From Mycobacterium sp. SM1 (lineage in GTDB: Bacteria > Actinomycetota > Actinomycetes > Mycobacteriales > Mycobacteriaceae), in assembly GCF_018361265.1 (NCBI RefSeq), contig NZ_JAFLNH010000002.1:248001-312000 (forward strand): a stretch of DNA of 64,000 bases, written 5' to 3'. The position numbers and the translations under genes are program-made. Below, in pieces: positions 1-8,871 of this stretch; positions within the stretch are counted from its first letter, which is position 1, and each line of letters starts with the position of its first letter. The notes under the pieces were generated by a model. It saw only the letters and a program-made list of their open reading frames with translations, searched no databases and was not told where the DNA came from.

Positions 1-1
1 A

Positions 2-649
2 GGCCACCGCGCGATCCTGGCCGAACTCGTCGACGTTGTCGCGGCGTGCCGCACGGTCGCAGACGCGCACGACTTCGCGGCCCGGTATGGCTTCCGCGGC
101 AAGCCGTCACGGGTCCGGATCCGCATCCTCGACCCGGTGGTGTCGCGTTTTCCGGCGGGCATCACCGACGTGGAACTATGCGCCGACGAGCTGGCCCTTC
201 TGCCGCTGGGCGTCGAGCGGGTCTTCGTCGTGGAGAACGAGGTGACCTGCCTGGCGTTTCCTGCTGTTGCGCGGTCGCTGCTGATCTTCGGCGGGGGATA
301 CGCGGTGTCTCGTGTCAGCCGTTTGGGCTGGCTGCGCGAGGTCCCGCTGTATTACTGGGGTGACATCGACACCCACGGTTTTGCGATTCTCGACCGGCTG
401 CGCGCCGGCTTCCCGTCCGCGCGGTCGATGCTGATGGACCGCGCCACCCTGCTGGCCCACGAAACCCATTGGGACCGTGAGCCCGTCCCGGTGAATACGG
501 ATCTGGCGCATCTGACCGGCGAAGAGGCCGCGCTGTATCGGGATCTCGTCGAGGACACCTTCGGCACGGCGGTGCGGCTGGAGCAAGAGCGAATCAGTTA
601 CCCGATGCTGGAAGCAGCGGTGTCGGCGACGCTCGGAGATCGCCGGTAG
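2..649 (+). CDS. jetD: Wadjet defence protein JetD, C-terminal part (5' truncated by window edge)
   Basis: The reading frame is open from the window edge to a TAG at 647-649 and encodes about 215 residues. The segment around 355-400 reads YYWGDIDTHGFAILDRL, the Toprim-like G-D-x-D core of the DUF2220/JetD family. JetD is the nuclease subunit of Wadjet (JetABCD), an SMC-like complex that cleaves circular plasmid DNA. The family is about 390-400 residues, so roughly the N-terminal 45 percent (DUF3322 region) lies outside the window, and jetA-C would be expected upstream on the same strand. The catalytic Toprim acidic residues look intact. Family assignment is from recognised motifs; membership of a complete Wadjet operon is inference because the partners are not visible. 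Confidence 0.75.
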   Translation, partial: GHRAILAELVDVVAACRTVADAHDFAARYGFRGKPSRVRIRILDPVVSRFPAGITDVELCADELALLPLGVERVFVVENEVTCLAFPAVARSLLIFGGGYAVSRVSRLGWLREVPLYYWGDIDTHGFAILDRLRAGFPSARSMLMDRATLLAHETHWDREPVPVNTDLAHLTGEEAALYRDLVEDTFGTAVRLEQERISYPMLEAAVSATLGDRR

Positions 650-844
650 CCGCTCAATCTGACCGCCGCGGCAGTTGCGGCCGGCTGCGGTTGCCTCGAC
701 GATATCGCCAGAATCGGCCACACAGCCGAGTCCCACGGGCTCAAGGGAAGTGTGAGGGGGAGGCCTTCGCGACGAAACGCTGTTGGCATGTCCGCACGTT
801 CCGCTCGCCTTGCCACCGGCGGCGCGATCAGCTTGTTGCCGGTT

Positions 845-870
845 AACCACAGCTCCCACTTCATCCACAG
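845..870 (+). promoter_or_regulatory. Paired CCACAG motifs upstream of 13E12 gene
   Basis: AACCACAG (845-852) and ATCCACAG (863-870) form a direct pair 53-78 bp before the ATG at 923. The same arrangement (TTGTCCACAG and TTGATCCACAG) precedes the second 13E12 gene at 32145-32172. The motif resembles a DnaA box. Function unknown. Confidence 0.4.
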
Positions 871-909
871 CCGGCTGCTCGGGCCAGATTGCTTGTCGGA
901 CGCCTCGCC

Positions 910-915
910 TAGTAT
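910..915 (+). promoter_or_regulatory. -10 element, probable leaderless promoter of 13E12 gene
   Basis: TAGTAT lies 7 nt before the ATG at 923, with no Shine-Dalgarno sequence between them. This is the geometry of a leaderless mycobacterial transcript starting at the A of the ATG. Confidence 0.5.
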
Positions 916-922
916 CGAAACC

Positions 923-2449
923 ATGTTCGAGCAGTCGCCTGGCCTTGTGTCCCCGCCGGAGGCGATGGCCCGCTTTGACGAGTTGTTTGAGCGGCGGTAT
1001 CCGTCGCGCACGCCCGAGTCGGCGGCGCTGCTGGATCGGATCTGCGCGTGCGCGCGGGCAGAGAATCGGGCGGCTGCCGCGGAGCTGGCCGCGATTGGGG
1101 AGCTGTTCGCCTATCGGCTCTCGCGCTGCTCGGACAACAAGGAGTGGGCGGTGGACACCGAGGAGGCGGTGACCGCGGAGCTGGCTGCCGCGCTGCGGAT
1201 CAGCCAGGGATTGGCGGCCAGCCGGTTGCGCTATGCGCGAGCGATGCGGGAGCGGCTGCCCAGGGTGGGCGAGGTGTTCAAGGCGGGGGATATCGATTTT
1301 CGGATGTTCGCCACGATGGTGTATCGCACCGATTTGATCACCGAGCCCGAGGTGCTGGCGGCGGTGGATGCCCGGTTGGCGGTCAACGCGGCGCGCTGGC
1401 CGTCGATGACGCGGGGCCGGTTGGCCGCCCAGATCGATAAGATCGTCGCCAAGGCCGACGCCGATGCGGTGCGCCGTCGCACCCAGCGTCAGAGCGAGCG
1501 CGAGATCTGGATCGGTGACCTGCTCGAGGGCGGTATCTCTGCGATCCACGGTAGTCTGTTGACCCCTGATGCGCATGCTCTGGACAAGCGGTTGACGGCG
1601 CTGGCGGCCACGGTCTGTGAGCATGATCCGCGCAGCCATCAGCAGCGCCGCGCCGATGCCCTGGGGGCGCTGGCGGTCAGGGCGGATCGGCTGGCATGCC
1701 GTTGCGGGCGGCCGGACTGCGTGGCGGGCGCCAAGCCAGCGCCGGGTCCGGTGGTGATTCATGTGATCGCCGAGCAGGCCACCCTGGATGGAACGGGCAC
1801 CGAGGCGGGGTCGTTGGTGGGCGCCGACGGGCTTATCCCGCCCGAACTGGTTGCCGAGCTAGCCCGCTCGGCCAAGCTGGTGCCGCTGGTGCATCCCGGT
1901 GATGGCCCGCCCGAGCCGGGCTATGTGCCCTCCAAGGCGCTGGCCGATTTTGTGCGCTGCCGAGATCTGACCTGTCGCTGGCCCGGCTGTGACCGCCCAG
2001 CGCACGACTGCGATCTGGATCATACGATCCCGTACTCCAACGGCGGGCCCACGCATGCGTCGAACCTGAAGTGCTATTGCCGCACTCACCATTTGGTGAA
2101 GACGTTTTGGGGCTGGCGGGACAAGCAATTGCCGGACGGGACGCTGATTTTGACCTCGCCGTCGGGACACACCTATGTGACCACCCCCGGTAGCGCCCTG
2201 CTGTTTCCCAGCTTGTGCCGCGCCACCGGCGCCATGCCGGTACCCGAAGCCGACCCTGCGATCGACTACTGCGGGGACCGCACCGCGATGATGCCCACCC
2301 GGCGGCGCACCCGGGCGCAAAACCGGGCCTGGCGCATCGCCACCGAACGTCGGCAAAACCACCAGGCCCGCTACGTCCGGCGGGCCGAATGCCTGAGCTA
2401 CTTCGGGCCGACCCCACCCCAGAATGACCACGATCCACCATCGTTTTAG
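923..2449 (+). CDS. 13E12 repeat family protein (DUF222 + HNH nuclease domain)
   Basis: This 508-aa protein begins MFEQSPGLVSPPEAM. The frame is open further upstream, but ATG 923 matches the usual start of the family and sits behind a leaderless -10. The N-terminal about 300 residues are the DUF222 region typical of mycobacterial 13E12 proteins. Near residues 350-395 is an HNH-type zinc motif: CRWPGCDRP, then DLDHTIPYSNGG, then CRTHH. These proteins are multicopy in mycobacteria and their function is unproven; a DNA nuclease role is inferred from the HNH fold. It is not part of the ribosomal operon, which has its own promoter downstream. A divergent second family member lies at 32224-33588. 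Confidence 0.85.
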   Translation: MFEQSPGLVSPPEAMARFDELFERRYPSRTPESAALLDRICACARAENRAAAAELAAIGELFAYRLSRCSDNKEWAVDTEEAVTAELAAALRISQGLAASRLRYARAMRERLPRVGEVFKAGDIDFRMFATMVYRTDLITEPEVLAAVDARLAVNAARWPSMTRGRLAAQIDKIVAKADADAVRRRTQRQSEREIWIGDLLEGGISAIHGSLLTPDAHALDKRLTALAATVCEHDPRSHQQRRADALGALAVRADRLACRCGRPDCVAGAKPAPGPVVIHVIAEQATLDGTGTEAGSLVGADGLIPPELVAELARSAKLVPLVHPGDGPPEPGYVPSKALADFVRCRDLTCRWPGCDRPAHDCDLDHTIPYSNGGPTHASNLKCYCRTHHLVKTFWGWRDKQLPDGTLILTSPSGHTYVTTPGSALLFPSLCRATGAMPVPEADPAIDYCGDRTAMMPTRRRTRAQNRAWRIATERRQNHQARYVRRAECLSYFGPTPPQNDHDPPSF

Positions 2450-2540
2450 ACCATCGCGGTCAGTTCGCCACCGCGTCGTCGCTGAGCGTCGCCGGCCCTG
2501 GTTTGCGCGGCAGCCTGCAGCAGCAAAGCGGCCAGGAGAT

Positions 2541-2569
2541 TTGGCTTCGGGCAGGTCCTCACCTAGACT
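2541..2569 (+). promoter_or_regulatory. SigA-type promoter of the spc ribosomal protein operon
   Basis: TTGGCT (2541-2546), a 17-bp spacer and TAGACT (2564-2569) form a good housekeeping promoter. The predicted start near 2576 leaves a leader of about 180 nt before rplN, long enough for autogenous control, though no known leader structure was recognised. The -10 sits inside the palindrome CTAGACTCTAG. The rest of 2450-2758 shows no gene. Confidence 0.6.
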
Positions 2570-2758
2570 CTAGGGGTTGCCGTGGGCAGACCTCGGCTGG
2601 CGGTTGTCGGCCCTGCGTGCCCATCGGCGGCAAAGACCACCCACGCCAGGTCTTCGGTGGGAACCCCCACCGGGACGGCGGTGTGCACACGTTCGACCCG
2701 GTCGCCCGACGGGCAGTTCGCGCCGAGACGCCGGGACAGGCGGGACAGAGGAGATCTG

Positions 2759-3127
2759 GTGATCCAGCAGGAGTCGCGGCTGAAGGTGGCCGATAACACC
2801 GGCGCCAAGGAGATCCTGTGCATCCGCGTGCTCGGCGGCTCCGGGCGCCGCTACGCCGGCATCGGCGACGTCATCGTGGCGACGGTCAAGGACGCGATCC
2901 CCGGTGGCAGCGTCAAGCGTGGCGACGTGGTGAAAGCCGTGGTGGTGCGCACGGCCAAGGAACGGCGCCGGCCCGACGGCAGCTACATCAAGTTCGATGA
3001 AAACGCCGCGGTGATCATCAAACCCGACAACGACCCACGCGGAACCCGTATCTTCGGGCCGGTCGGTCGTGAGCTGCGGGAGAAGCGATTCATGAAGATC
3101 ATCTCGCTGGCCCCGGAGGTGCTGTAG
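2759..3127 (+). CDS. rplN: 50S ribosomal protein L14
   Basis: 122 aa, the exact family length. The GTG at 2759 ([18 protein letters not shown]) is preceded by AGAGGAG and is preferred over an in-frame ATG far upstream at 2582, which would add 59 residues of non-family sequence. L14 binds 23S rRNA at the subunit interface next to L19 and contacts 16S rRNA. It is the first gene of a ten-gene operon (rplN-rplX-rplE-rpsN-rpsH-rplF-rplR-rpsE-rpmD-rplO) in the standard mycobacterial order, and the stop is followed immediately by rplX. Confidence 0.97.
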   Translation: MIQQESRLKVADNTGAKEILCIRVLGGSGRRYAGIGDVIVATVKDAIPGGSVKRGDVVKAVVVRTAKERRRPDGSYIKFDENAAVIIKPDNDPRGTRIFGPVGRELREKRFMKIISLAPEVL

Positions 3128-3445
3128 ATGAAAGTGCACAAGGGCGACACCGTGCTGGTCATCTCGGGTAAGGACAAGGGCGCTAAAGGAAAAGTGCTGC
3201 AAGCCTATCCGGCGCGCAACAAGGTGCTCGTCGAGGGTGTGAACCGGATCAAGAAGCACACACCGGTCTCGGCCACCCAGCGTGGCGCTCGATCCGGTGG
3301 GATCGTCACTCAGGAAGCCCCGATCCACGTCTCCAATGTGATGGTGGTCGACTCCGACGGAAAGCCCACCCGAGTCGGCTATCGCATCGATGAGGAGACC
3401 GGCAAAAAGATCCGTATCTCCAAGCGTAACGGCAAGGACATTTAG
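3128..3445 (+). CDS. rplX: 50S ribosomal protein L24
   Basis: 105 aa beginning [21 protein letters not shown], the KOW motif of L24. The ATG at 3128 abuts the rplN stop codon, implying coupled translation. L24 is an assembly initiator that binds the 5' end of 23S rRNA. Length and sequence are fully typical. Confidence 0.97.
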   Translation: MKVHKGDTVLVISGKDKGAKGKVLQAYPARNKVLVEGVNRIKKHTPVSATQRGARSGGIVTQEAPIHVSNVMVVDSDGKPTRVGYRIDEETGKKIRISKRNGKDI

Positions 3446-3448
3446 GCG

Positions 3449-4021
3449 ATGAGCACCACTGATACGCCGGCCAAGCTTCAGCCGCGGCTGAAGGTGCGCT
3501 ACCGCGAGGAAATCCGGGATGCGCTGCAGAAGCAGTTCGGCTATGCCAACGTCATGCAGATCCCGACCGTGGTGAAAGTCGTCGTCAACATGGGCATCGG
3601 CGAGGCCGCCCGCGACGCCAAACTGATCAATGCCGCGGTCAACGACGTGGCGATGATTACCGGCCAGCGACCCGAAATCCGCCGGGCCCGCAAGTCGATC
3701 GCCCAGTTCAAGCTGCGCGAAGGCATGCCGATCGGGGTACGGGCGACGCTGCGGGGCGACCGGATGTGGGAGTTTCTCGACCGGCTCACCTCGATCGCGC
3801 TGCCGCGTATCCGTGACTTTCGCGGGCTTTCGCCCAAGCAGTTCGACGGCGCCGGCAACTACACGCTGGGGCTGTCCGAGCAATCGGTATTCCACGAGAT
3901 CGACGTGGCCAAGATAGACCGGCCCCGCGGCATGAATATCAGTGTCGTCACCTCGGCGACGACAGACGACGAAGGACGGGCGCTGTTGCGGGCCCTCGGC
4001 TTCCCGTTTAAGGAGAATTGA
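3449..4021 (+). CDS. rplE: 50S ribosomal protein L5
   Basis: 190 aa. L5 family signatures include [13 protein letters not shown] near residue 40 and [18 protein letters not shown] in the middle. L5 binds 5S rRNA and forms the central protuberance. The gene starts 3 nt after rplX. The N-terminus ([11 protein letters not shown]) is the short variable extension seen in mycobacteria. Confidence 0.97.
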   Translation: MSTTDTPAKLQPRLKVRYREEIRDALQKQFGYANVMQIPTVVKVVVNMGIGEAARDAKLINAAVNDVAMITGQRPEIRRARKSIAQFKLREGMPIGVRATLRGDRMWEFLDRLTSIALPRIRDFRGLSPKQFDGAGNYTLGLSEQSVFHEIDVAKIDRPRGMNISVVTSATTDDEGRALLRALGFPFKEN

Positions 4022-4025
4022 GCGG

Positions 4026-4211
4026 ATGGCGAAAAAGGCACTGGTAATTAAAGCTCAGCGCAAACCGAGGTTCGCCGTGCGCGCCTACAGTCGCTGCAGC
4101 AAGTGTGGCCGGCCCCGCGCGGTCTACCGCAAGTTTGGGTTATGCCGAATCTGCTTGCGGGAGATGGCGCATGCCGGCGAGCTGCCGGGTGTGCGAAAGA
4201 GCAGTTGGTGA
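4026..4211 (+). CDS. rpsN: 30S ribosomal protein S14 type Z (zinc-binding form)
   Basis: 61 aa, the length of the zinc-containing (C+) S14. Two CxxC pairs are visible (CSKCGRP and CRICLRE), which bind one zinc ion. S14 sits in the head of the 30S subunit. The ATG at 4026 lies 4 nt after the rplE stop. Mycobacteria usually also encode a zinc-free paralogue elsewhere (the Zur regulon), so this copy would be the zinc-replete form. A 79-bp gap with GAGGAGG near its end follows before rpsH. Confidence 0.95.
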   Translation: MAKKALVIKAQRKPRFAVRAYSRCSKCGRPRAVYRKFGLCRICLREMAHAGELPGVRKSSW

Positions 4212-4290
4212 ACCGTGAGGAAGGTGAGCCGGCGCTGATGACACGCGCTGTCGACGACGCAAAGCGCGGCGATGAGGAGGAGCGGCGCTT

Positions 4291-4689
4291 ATGACAATGA
4301 CGGACCCGATCGCAGACTTCTTGACGCGTCTGCGCAACGCCAACTCGGCATACCACGACGAAGTCCGGCTGCCGCACTCCAAGCTCAAGGCCAACATCGC
4401 CGAGATCCTCAAGAACGAAGGCTATATCAGCGATTACCGCGTCGAGGACGCCCGGGTGGGAAAGGCCCTGGTCATTCAGCTCAAGTACGGCCCAAACCGA
4501 GAACGCAGCCTGGCCGGGCTGCGCCGGGTCTCCAAACCGGGCTTACGGGTCTACGCGAAATCCGACAAGCTGCCACGGGTGCTCGGTGGCCTGGGGGTGG
4601 CGATCATCTCGACGTCGTCGGGTCTGCTCACCGACCGCCAGGCGGCCCGGCAGGGCGTGGGCGGCGAAGTCATCGCGTACGTGTGGTGA
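4291..4689 (+). CDS. rpsH: 30S ribosomal protein S8
   Basis: 132 aa, beginning [20 protein letters not shown] and ending GGEVIAYVW, nearly identical to the mycobacterial S8 in memory. S8 is a primary 16S rRNA binder and, in E. coli, the translational repressor of the spc operon by binding its own mRNA near rplE. GAGGAGGAG upstream serves as the ribosome-binding site. The conserved C-terminal [13 protein letters not shown] motif is present. Confidence 0.97.
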   Translation: MTMTDPIADFLTRLRNANSAYHDEVRLPHSKLKANIAEILKNEGYISDYRVEDARVGKALVIQLKYGPNRERSLAGLRRVSKPGLRVYAKSDKLPRVLGGLGVAIISTSSGLLTDRQAARQGVGGEVIAYVW

Positions 4690-4701
4690 GGGGGCCAACA
4701 G

Positions 4702-5241
4702 ATGTCACGCATTGGTAAGCAACCGATTCCGGTTCCCGCCGGAGTCGATGTGACGATTGACGGCCGGCAGGTGTCGGTCAAAGGACCCAAGGGCACCTTG
4801 GAGCTGAGGGTAGCCGAGCCGATCACGGTGTCCCGCAACGACGACGGCGCTATCGTGGTGAGCCGTCCCGACGACGAGCGACGCAGCCGCTCACTGCATG
4901 GGTTGTCCCGCACCCTGGTGGCCAACCTGGTGACCGGGGTGACGCAGGGCTACACCACCAAGATGGAGATCTTCGGTGTCGGTTACCGCGTGCAGCTCAA
5001 AGGCCCCAACCTGGAGTTCGCCCTGGGTTATAGCCATCCCGTGGTCATCGAGGCGCCCGAAGGCATCACGTTCACGGTCGAGTCACCCACGAAGTTCTCC
5101 ATCTCCGGAATCGATAAGCAAAAGGTGGGCCAGGTCGCGGCGAACATCCGGCGGCTGCGCCGCCCCGACCCGTATAAGGGCAAGGGTGTGCGCTACGAAG
5201 GTGAGCAGGTTCGCCGCAAGGTCGGAAAGACAGGTAAGTAA
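4702..5241 (+). CDS. rplF: 50S ribosomal protein L6
   Basis: 179 aa with the two tandem L6 domains and the C-terminal signature [17 protein letters not shown]6 sits at the base of the L7/L12 stalk near the sarcin-ricin loop. It starts 12 nt after rpsH and ends 2 nt before rplR. No anomalies. Confidence 0.97.
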   Translation: MSRIGKQPIPVPAGVDVTIDGRQVSVKGPKGTLELRVAEPITVSRNDDGAIVVSRPDDERRSRSLHGLSRTLVANLVTGVTQGYTTKMEIFGVGYRVQLKGPNLEFALGYSHPVVIEAPEGITFTVESPTKFSISGIDKQKVGQVAANIRRLRRPDPYKGKGVRYEGEQVRRKVGKTGK

Positions 5242-5243
5242 TC

Positions 5244-5651
5244 ATGGCCACAGCACAATCGGACATTGCCTCGCGAAAACGGGTGGGGCAGGGCATTTCC
5301 GGGGTGCGCAGGGCCGCACGGCTGCGCAGGCACGCACGGATCCGCAAAAAGATCTCCGGCACACCGGAGCGTCCCAGGCTGGTGGTGCACCGCTCCGCGC
5401 GGCACATCCACGTGCAACTGGTCAACGACGTCAATGGCACCACCCTGGCCGCTGCCTCCTCGATCGAAGCCGACGTGCGCGCGGTGCCGGGCGACAAGAA
5501 GGCCCGCAGCGTGCGCGTGGGGCAGTTGATTGCCGAGCGGGCCAAGGCCGCGGGCATCGACACCGTGGTGTTCGACCGGGGCGGGTACAAGTATGGCGGG
5601 CGGATCGCGGCACTGGCCGACGCCGCGCGGGAGAGCGGATTGAAGTTCTGA
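5244..5651 (+). CDS. rplR: 50S ribosomal protein L18
   Basis: 135 aa, about 13 residues longer at the N-terminus than M. tuberculosis L18 by recollection ([17 protein letters not shown] before the [15 protein letters not shown] basic tract). L18 binds 5S rRNA with L5. The C-terminal [20 protein letters not shown] motif is typical. A 49-nt gap with GGAAGGA precedes rpsE. Confidence 0.96.
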   Translation: MATAQSDIASRKRVGQGISGVRRAARLRRHARIRKKISGTPERPRLVVHRSARHIHVQLVNDVNGTTLAAASSIEADVRAVPGDKKARSVRVGQLIAERAKAAGIDTVVFDRGGYKYGGRIAALADAARESGLKF

Positions 5652-5700
5652 TGACCAGCGCGCTCATCGACTTTTCGAACATGACGGGAAGGACCGCATA

Positions 5701-6393
5701 ATGGCGGAGCGACCGGCCGGGGCGGCCGCGCAGGAAGGGTCGGCGACCATAGGCGGTGCCGACACCCGCGCCGAGGGCCGAGACACGCGGGAAAGCCGAA
5801 GCCGCCGGGAGGGCGGTCGGGGCCGCGACGGCGAGAAGACCAATTACCTGGAGCGTGTTGTCGCGATCAACCGCGTCTCCAAAGTGGTCAAGGGCGGCCG
5901 GCGGTTCAGCTTCACCGCTTTGGTCATCGTGGGCGACGGCAACGGCCTGGTCGGGGTCGGCTACGGCAAGGCCAAAGAAGTCCCGGCCGCGATCGCCAAA
6001 GGGGTCGAGGAGGCGCGCAAGAACTTCTTCCGGGTGCCGCTGCTGGACGGCACCATCACCCATCCGGTGCAGGGTGAGGCTGCCGCCGGAGTGGTGCTGT
6101 TGCGTCCGGCCAGCCCCGGCACCGGCGTGATCGCCGGGGGTGCCGCCCGCGCTGTGCTGGAATGCGCTGGGGTGCGGGACATTTTGGCGAAGTCGCTGGG
6201 CAGCGACAACGCGATCAACGTCGTGCACGCCACGGTGGCCGCGCTGCAGCTGTTGCAGCGCCCCGAGGAGGTGGCGGCGCGGCGCGGCTTGCCAATCGAG
6301 GACGTCGCTCCGGCGGGGATGCTCAAGGCGCGCCGGGAGAGTGGAGTGGCGGCGACGATCGCTGCGCGTGAGGGAGCGGGATACCATGGCTGA
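5701..6393 (+). CDS. rpsE: 30S ribosomal protein S5
   Basis: 230 aa with a charged, low-complexity N-terminal extension of about 45 residues (rich in R, E, G), as is usual in mycobacteria. The S5 double-stranded RNA-binding domain follows ([20 protein letters not shown]) and then the C-terminal S5 fold ([15 protein letters not shown]). S5 contributes to decoding accuracy and mRNA unwinding. The last codons overlap the rpmD start by 8 nt. Confidence 0.96.
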   Translation: MAERPAGAAAQEGSATIGGADTRAEGRDTRESRSRREGGRGRDGEKTNYLERVVAINRVSKVVKGGRRFSFTALVIVGDGNGLVGVGYGKAKEVPAAIAKGVEEARKNFFRVPLLDGTITHPVQGEAAAGVVLLRPASPGTGVIAGGAARAVLECAGVRDILAKSLGSDNAINVVHATVAALQLLQRPEEVAARRGLPIEDVAPAGMLKARRESGVAATIAAREGAGYHG

Positions 6394-6589
6394 GCTGAAG
6401 ATCACCCAGGTGCGCAGCACGATCGGGGCGCGCTGGCGCCAGCGTGAGAGCCTGCGCACACTGGGCCTGCGGCGGATCCGCCATTCGGTGATCCGGGAGG
6501 ACAACGCGCAAACCCGCGGGCTGATCGCGGTCGTGCGCCATCTGGTCCGGGTGGAACCCGTCGAGGCGCCCAGCGGAGGTGAGAAGTGA
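6386..6589 (+). CDS. rpmD: 50S ribosomal protein L30
   Basis: 67 aa, [20 protein letters not shown]. The ATG at 6386 lies inside the rpsE coding sequence (8-nt overlap), implying translational coupling. The stop overlaps the rplO start as GTGA. The protein has the usual L30 length plus a short C-terminal tail ([10 protein letters not shown]) shared by mycobacteria. Confidence 0.95.
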   Translation: MAELKITQVRSTIGARWRQRESLRTLGLRRIRHSVIREDNAQTRGLIAVVRHLVRVEPVEAPSGGEK

Positions 6590-7026
6590 CGATCAAGCTT
6601 CACGATCTGCGCCCCGCGCGCGGGGCGAAAACCAAACGCACTCGTGTCGGTCGCGGTGAGGGCTCCAAAGGCAAGACCGCCGGTCGGGGCACCAAGGGGA
6701 CCAAGGCCCGCAAGAGCGTTCCGGTGACGTTCGAGGGCGGTCAGATGCCGATTCACATGAGGCTGCCGAAGTTGAGGGGTTTCCGCAACCGGTTTCGTAT
6801 CGAATACGAGATCGTCAACGTGGGCGATATCAACCGGCTGTTTCCTGCCGGCGGGTCGATCGGTGTCGACGACCTGGTGGCCAAGGGTTTGGTACGCAAG
6901 AATTCGTTGGTCAAAGTGCTCGGCGACGGCAAGCTGACCGCCAAAGTCGAGGTGACCGCGCACAAGTTCAGCGGCAGCGCGCGGGAGAAGATCACCGCCG
7001 CCGGCGGGTCGGTCACCGAGCTGTAA
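6586..7026 (+). CDS. rplO: 50S ribosomal protein L15
   Basis: 146 aa. GTG start overlapping the rpmD stop (GTGA). The glycine/lysine-rich N-terminal segment ([20 protein letters not shown]) and the C-terminal [15 protein letters not shown] motif are diagnostic. L15 is a late 50S assembly protein and the last gene of the operon; sppA follows from its own promoter. Confidence 0.97.
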   Translation: MTIKLHDLRPARGAKTKRTRVGRGEGSKGKTAGRGTKGTKARKSVPVTFEGGQMPIHMRLPKLRGFRNRFRIEYEIVNVGDINRLFPAGGSIGVDDLVAKGLVRKNSLVKVLGDGKLTAKVEVTAHKFSGSAREKITAAGGSVTEL

Positions 7027-7050
7027 GGCAGTGCGCGGTTCGCGCGCCGG

Positions 7051-7056
7051 TAGGCT
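7051..7056 (+). promoter_or_regulatory. -10 element of sppA (leaderless geometry)
   Basis: TAGGCT ends 6 nt before the sppA ATG at 7063, and there is no ribosome-binding site in the interval. This is the standard spacing for a leaderless mycobacterial mRNA, so sppA is probably expressed separately from the ribosomal operon. Confidence 0.5.
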
Positions 7057-7062
7057 CGACGC

Positions 7063-8871
7063 ATGTTCGCCTTGCTGCCTGAGCTTCCCGGCATCGGCGG
7101 AGTGCGGGCCCTGGCTCGCCGCGTCGATGCCGCCCGCCATCACGGTGTGCCCACCGGGTGCGTGCTAGAGCTGGATTTGCGCTCCGCGCCGCCGGAGACC
7201 GCCGGCTTTGACCCGCTTGCGATCATCACCGGCAGCGGCCGACCGCTGGTGCTCCGCGACGTGGTGGCCGCGATCCACCGCGCCGCCGACGATCGGCGCG
7301 TCGCCGGGTTGATTGCGCGCGTGCAGCTTACGGCGGAGCCGGTGGGGCCCATTCAAGAGCTGCGCGATGCGATCACGGCGTTTACCGCGGCGAAGCCGTC
7401 GCTGGCCTGGGCCGAAACCTACCCGGGCACGCTGTCGTACTACCTGGCGTCGGCGTTCGGCGAGATTTGGATGCAGCCCTCGGGAACCGTCGGGCTGGTC
7501 GGCTTTGCCACCCACGCCGTGTTCTTACGCCACGCGCTGCGCAAAGTGGGCATCGAAGCCCAGCTGGTCATGCGCGGTGAATACAAGTCGGCGGCGAATC
7601 GCTATACCCAGGACCGCTACACCGACGCGCACCGTGAAGCCGACACGAGGTTGCTGGAGAGCCTGCACGCCCAGGTGTGGCAGGCGGTCTCCGAGTCCCG
7701 CAAGATCGCACCCGACGTGATTGACCGGCTTGCCGACCGGGCACCGCTGCTGCGTGACGAGGCGGTGGCCTCGGGCTTGGTCGACCGGATCGGATTTCGT
7801 GACCAAGCCTATGCCCGGATCGCGGAACTCGTTGGCGCGGAGGGAATTTCACCAGATACCGGAGATGCCGACACGGACCGGAACGCACCGCCGCGGCGGT
7901 ATCTGGCGCGCTACGCCCGGGCGAGCGGGCCGCGGTCCACACTGCCTTTGCCACCCTTGCCGCGGGTTCCGGGCCGCAAACCCAAACCGAAGATCGCGGT
8001 TGTCACCGTGGCCGGGCTGATCGTCAACGGACGCGGCGGCCCGACGATGGTGCCTTTCGGTCCTTCCGTCGCCGGCGGCGACACCATCGCGGCAGCGCTG
8101 CGCGACGCGGCCGCCGACGACTCGGTGTCGGCGATCGTGCTGCGGGTCGACAGCCGCGGCGGTACCCTCACCGCCTCGGAAACCATTTGGCGGGCGGTAG
8201 CGAAAGCCCGCGAACGCGGCAAGCCGGTAGTGGCATCGCTGGGTGCCGTCGCGGCCTCGGGCGGTTATTACATTGCAATGGGCGCCAACGCAATCGTGGC
8301 CAACCCGGGCACCATCACCGGTTCGATCGGTGCCCTGGCCGGCAAGTTCGTGGCGCGGGAGCTCAAGGACCGGCTGGGCATCGGCTTCGACGGCGTACGC
8401 ACCAACGCCAACGCGGATGCCTGGTCGATCAACGCGCCCTTCACACCGGAGCAGCAGGCCCGGGTCGAGGCCGAAATAGACCTGTGCTACCGCGACTTCG
8501 TGCAGCGCGTCGCGGAGGGGCGCCATCTGAGCACCGAAGCTGTGGAGGCTGTTGCGCGGGGCCGGATCTGGACCGGAGTGGACGCCTTCGAGCGGGGCCT
8601 GGTCGACGAGCTGGGCGGGTTGCGCGCAGCGGTGCGCCGCGCCAAAATTCTGGCCGGCCTGGATGAAGACACCGAGGTCCGGCTCGTCAGCTACCCCAGC
8701 GCCTCCCTGCGGGAGCTCATCCGGCAACGGCCGTCCTCACAGCCGGGTGCGGTGTCGCTGCCCGGCGTGGCCGGCGTACTGGGCCGGGCGGTTGCCGGGA
8801 TCATCGGGCAGGCCGAGCAGACGTCGACGGGGGTCAGCGTGCTGTGGCTGGGAGAGTCACGATTCCGGTAG
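7063..8871 (+). CDS. sppA: Signal peptide peptidase SppA (protease IV)
   Basis: 602 aa, the two-domain 67-kDa type of S49 peptidase. It digests signal peptides left in the membrane after secretion. Lysine of the Ser-Lys dyad is probably K175 in RGEYKSAANR, and the nucleophile S399 in AVAASGGYYIAMGA; both are present. The conserved GTITGSIGALAGK segment follows the serine. The N-terminus has no obvious classical signal peptide, only a weakly hydrophobic start (MFALLPELPG). It lies directly after the ribosomal operon, as in M. tuberculosis (Rv0724). The last 15 nt overlap the convergent methyltransferase gene. Confidence 0.93.
   Translation: MFALLPELPGIGGVRALARRVDAARHHGVPTGCVLELDLRSAPPETAGFDPLAIITGSGRPLVLRDVVAAIHRAADDRRVAGLIARVQLTAEPVGPIQELRDAITAFTAAKPSLAWAETYPGTLSYYLASAFGEIWMQPSGTVGLVGFATHAVFLRHALRKVGIEAQLVMRGEYKSAANRYTQDRYTDAHREADTRLLESLHAQVWQAVSESRKIAPDVIDRLADRAPLLRDEAVASGLVDRIGFRDQAYARIAELVGAEGISPDTGDADTDRNAPPRRYLARYARASGPRSTLPLPPLPRVPGRKPKPKIAVVTVAGLIVNGRGGPTMVPFGPSVAGGDTIAAALRDAAADDSVSAIVLRVDSRGGTLTASETIWRAVAKARERGKPVVASLGAVAASGGYYIAMGANAIVANPGTITGSIGALAGKFVARELKDRLGIGFDGVRTNANADAWSINAPFTPEQQARVEAEIDLCYRDFVQRVAEGRHLSTEAVEAVARGRIWTGVDAFERGLVDELGGLRAAVRRAKILAGLDEDTEVRLVSYPSASLRELIRQRPSSQPGAVSLPGVAGVLGRAVAGIIGQAEQTSTGVSVLWLGESRFR

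Noticed and set aside
176..1762. Long open frame (528 aa) on the minus strand opposite the jetD and 13E12 genes
   Set aside because: Arginine-, histidine- and proline-rich composition, no domain, and fully explained as the antisense of a GC-rich coding region.
2570..3895. 441-aa minus-strand frame across rplN, rplX and rplE
   Set aside because: Antisense of well-established ribosomal protein genes; no ribosome-binding site and no family features.
5431..7143. 570-aa minus-strand frame across rplR to rplO
   Set aside because: Shadow of real genes in a high-GC genome; composition is atypical for a protein.
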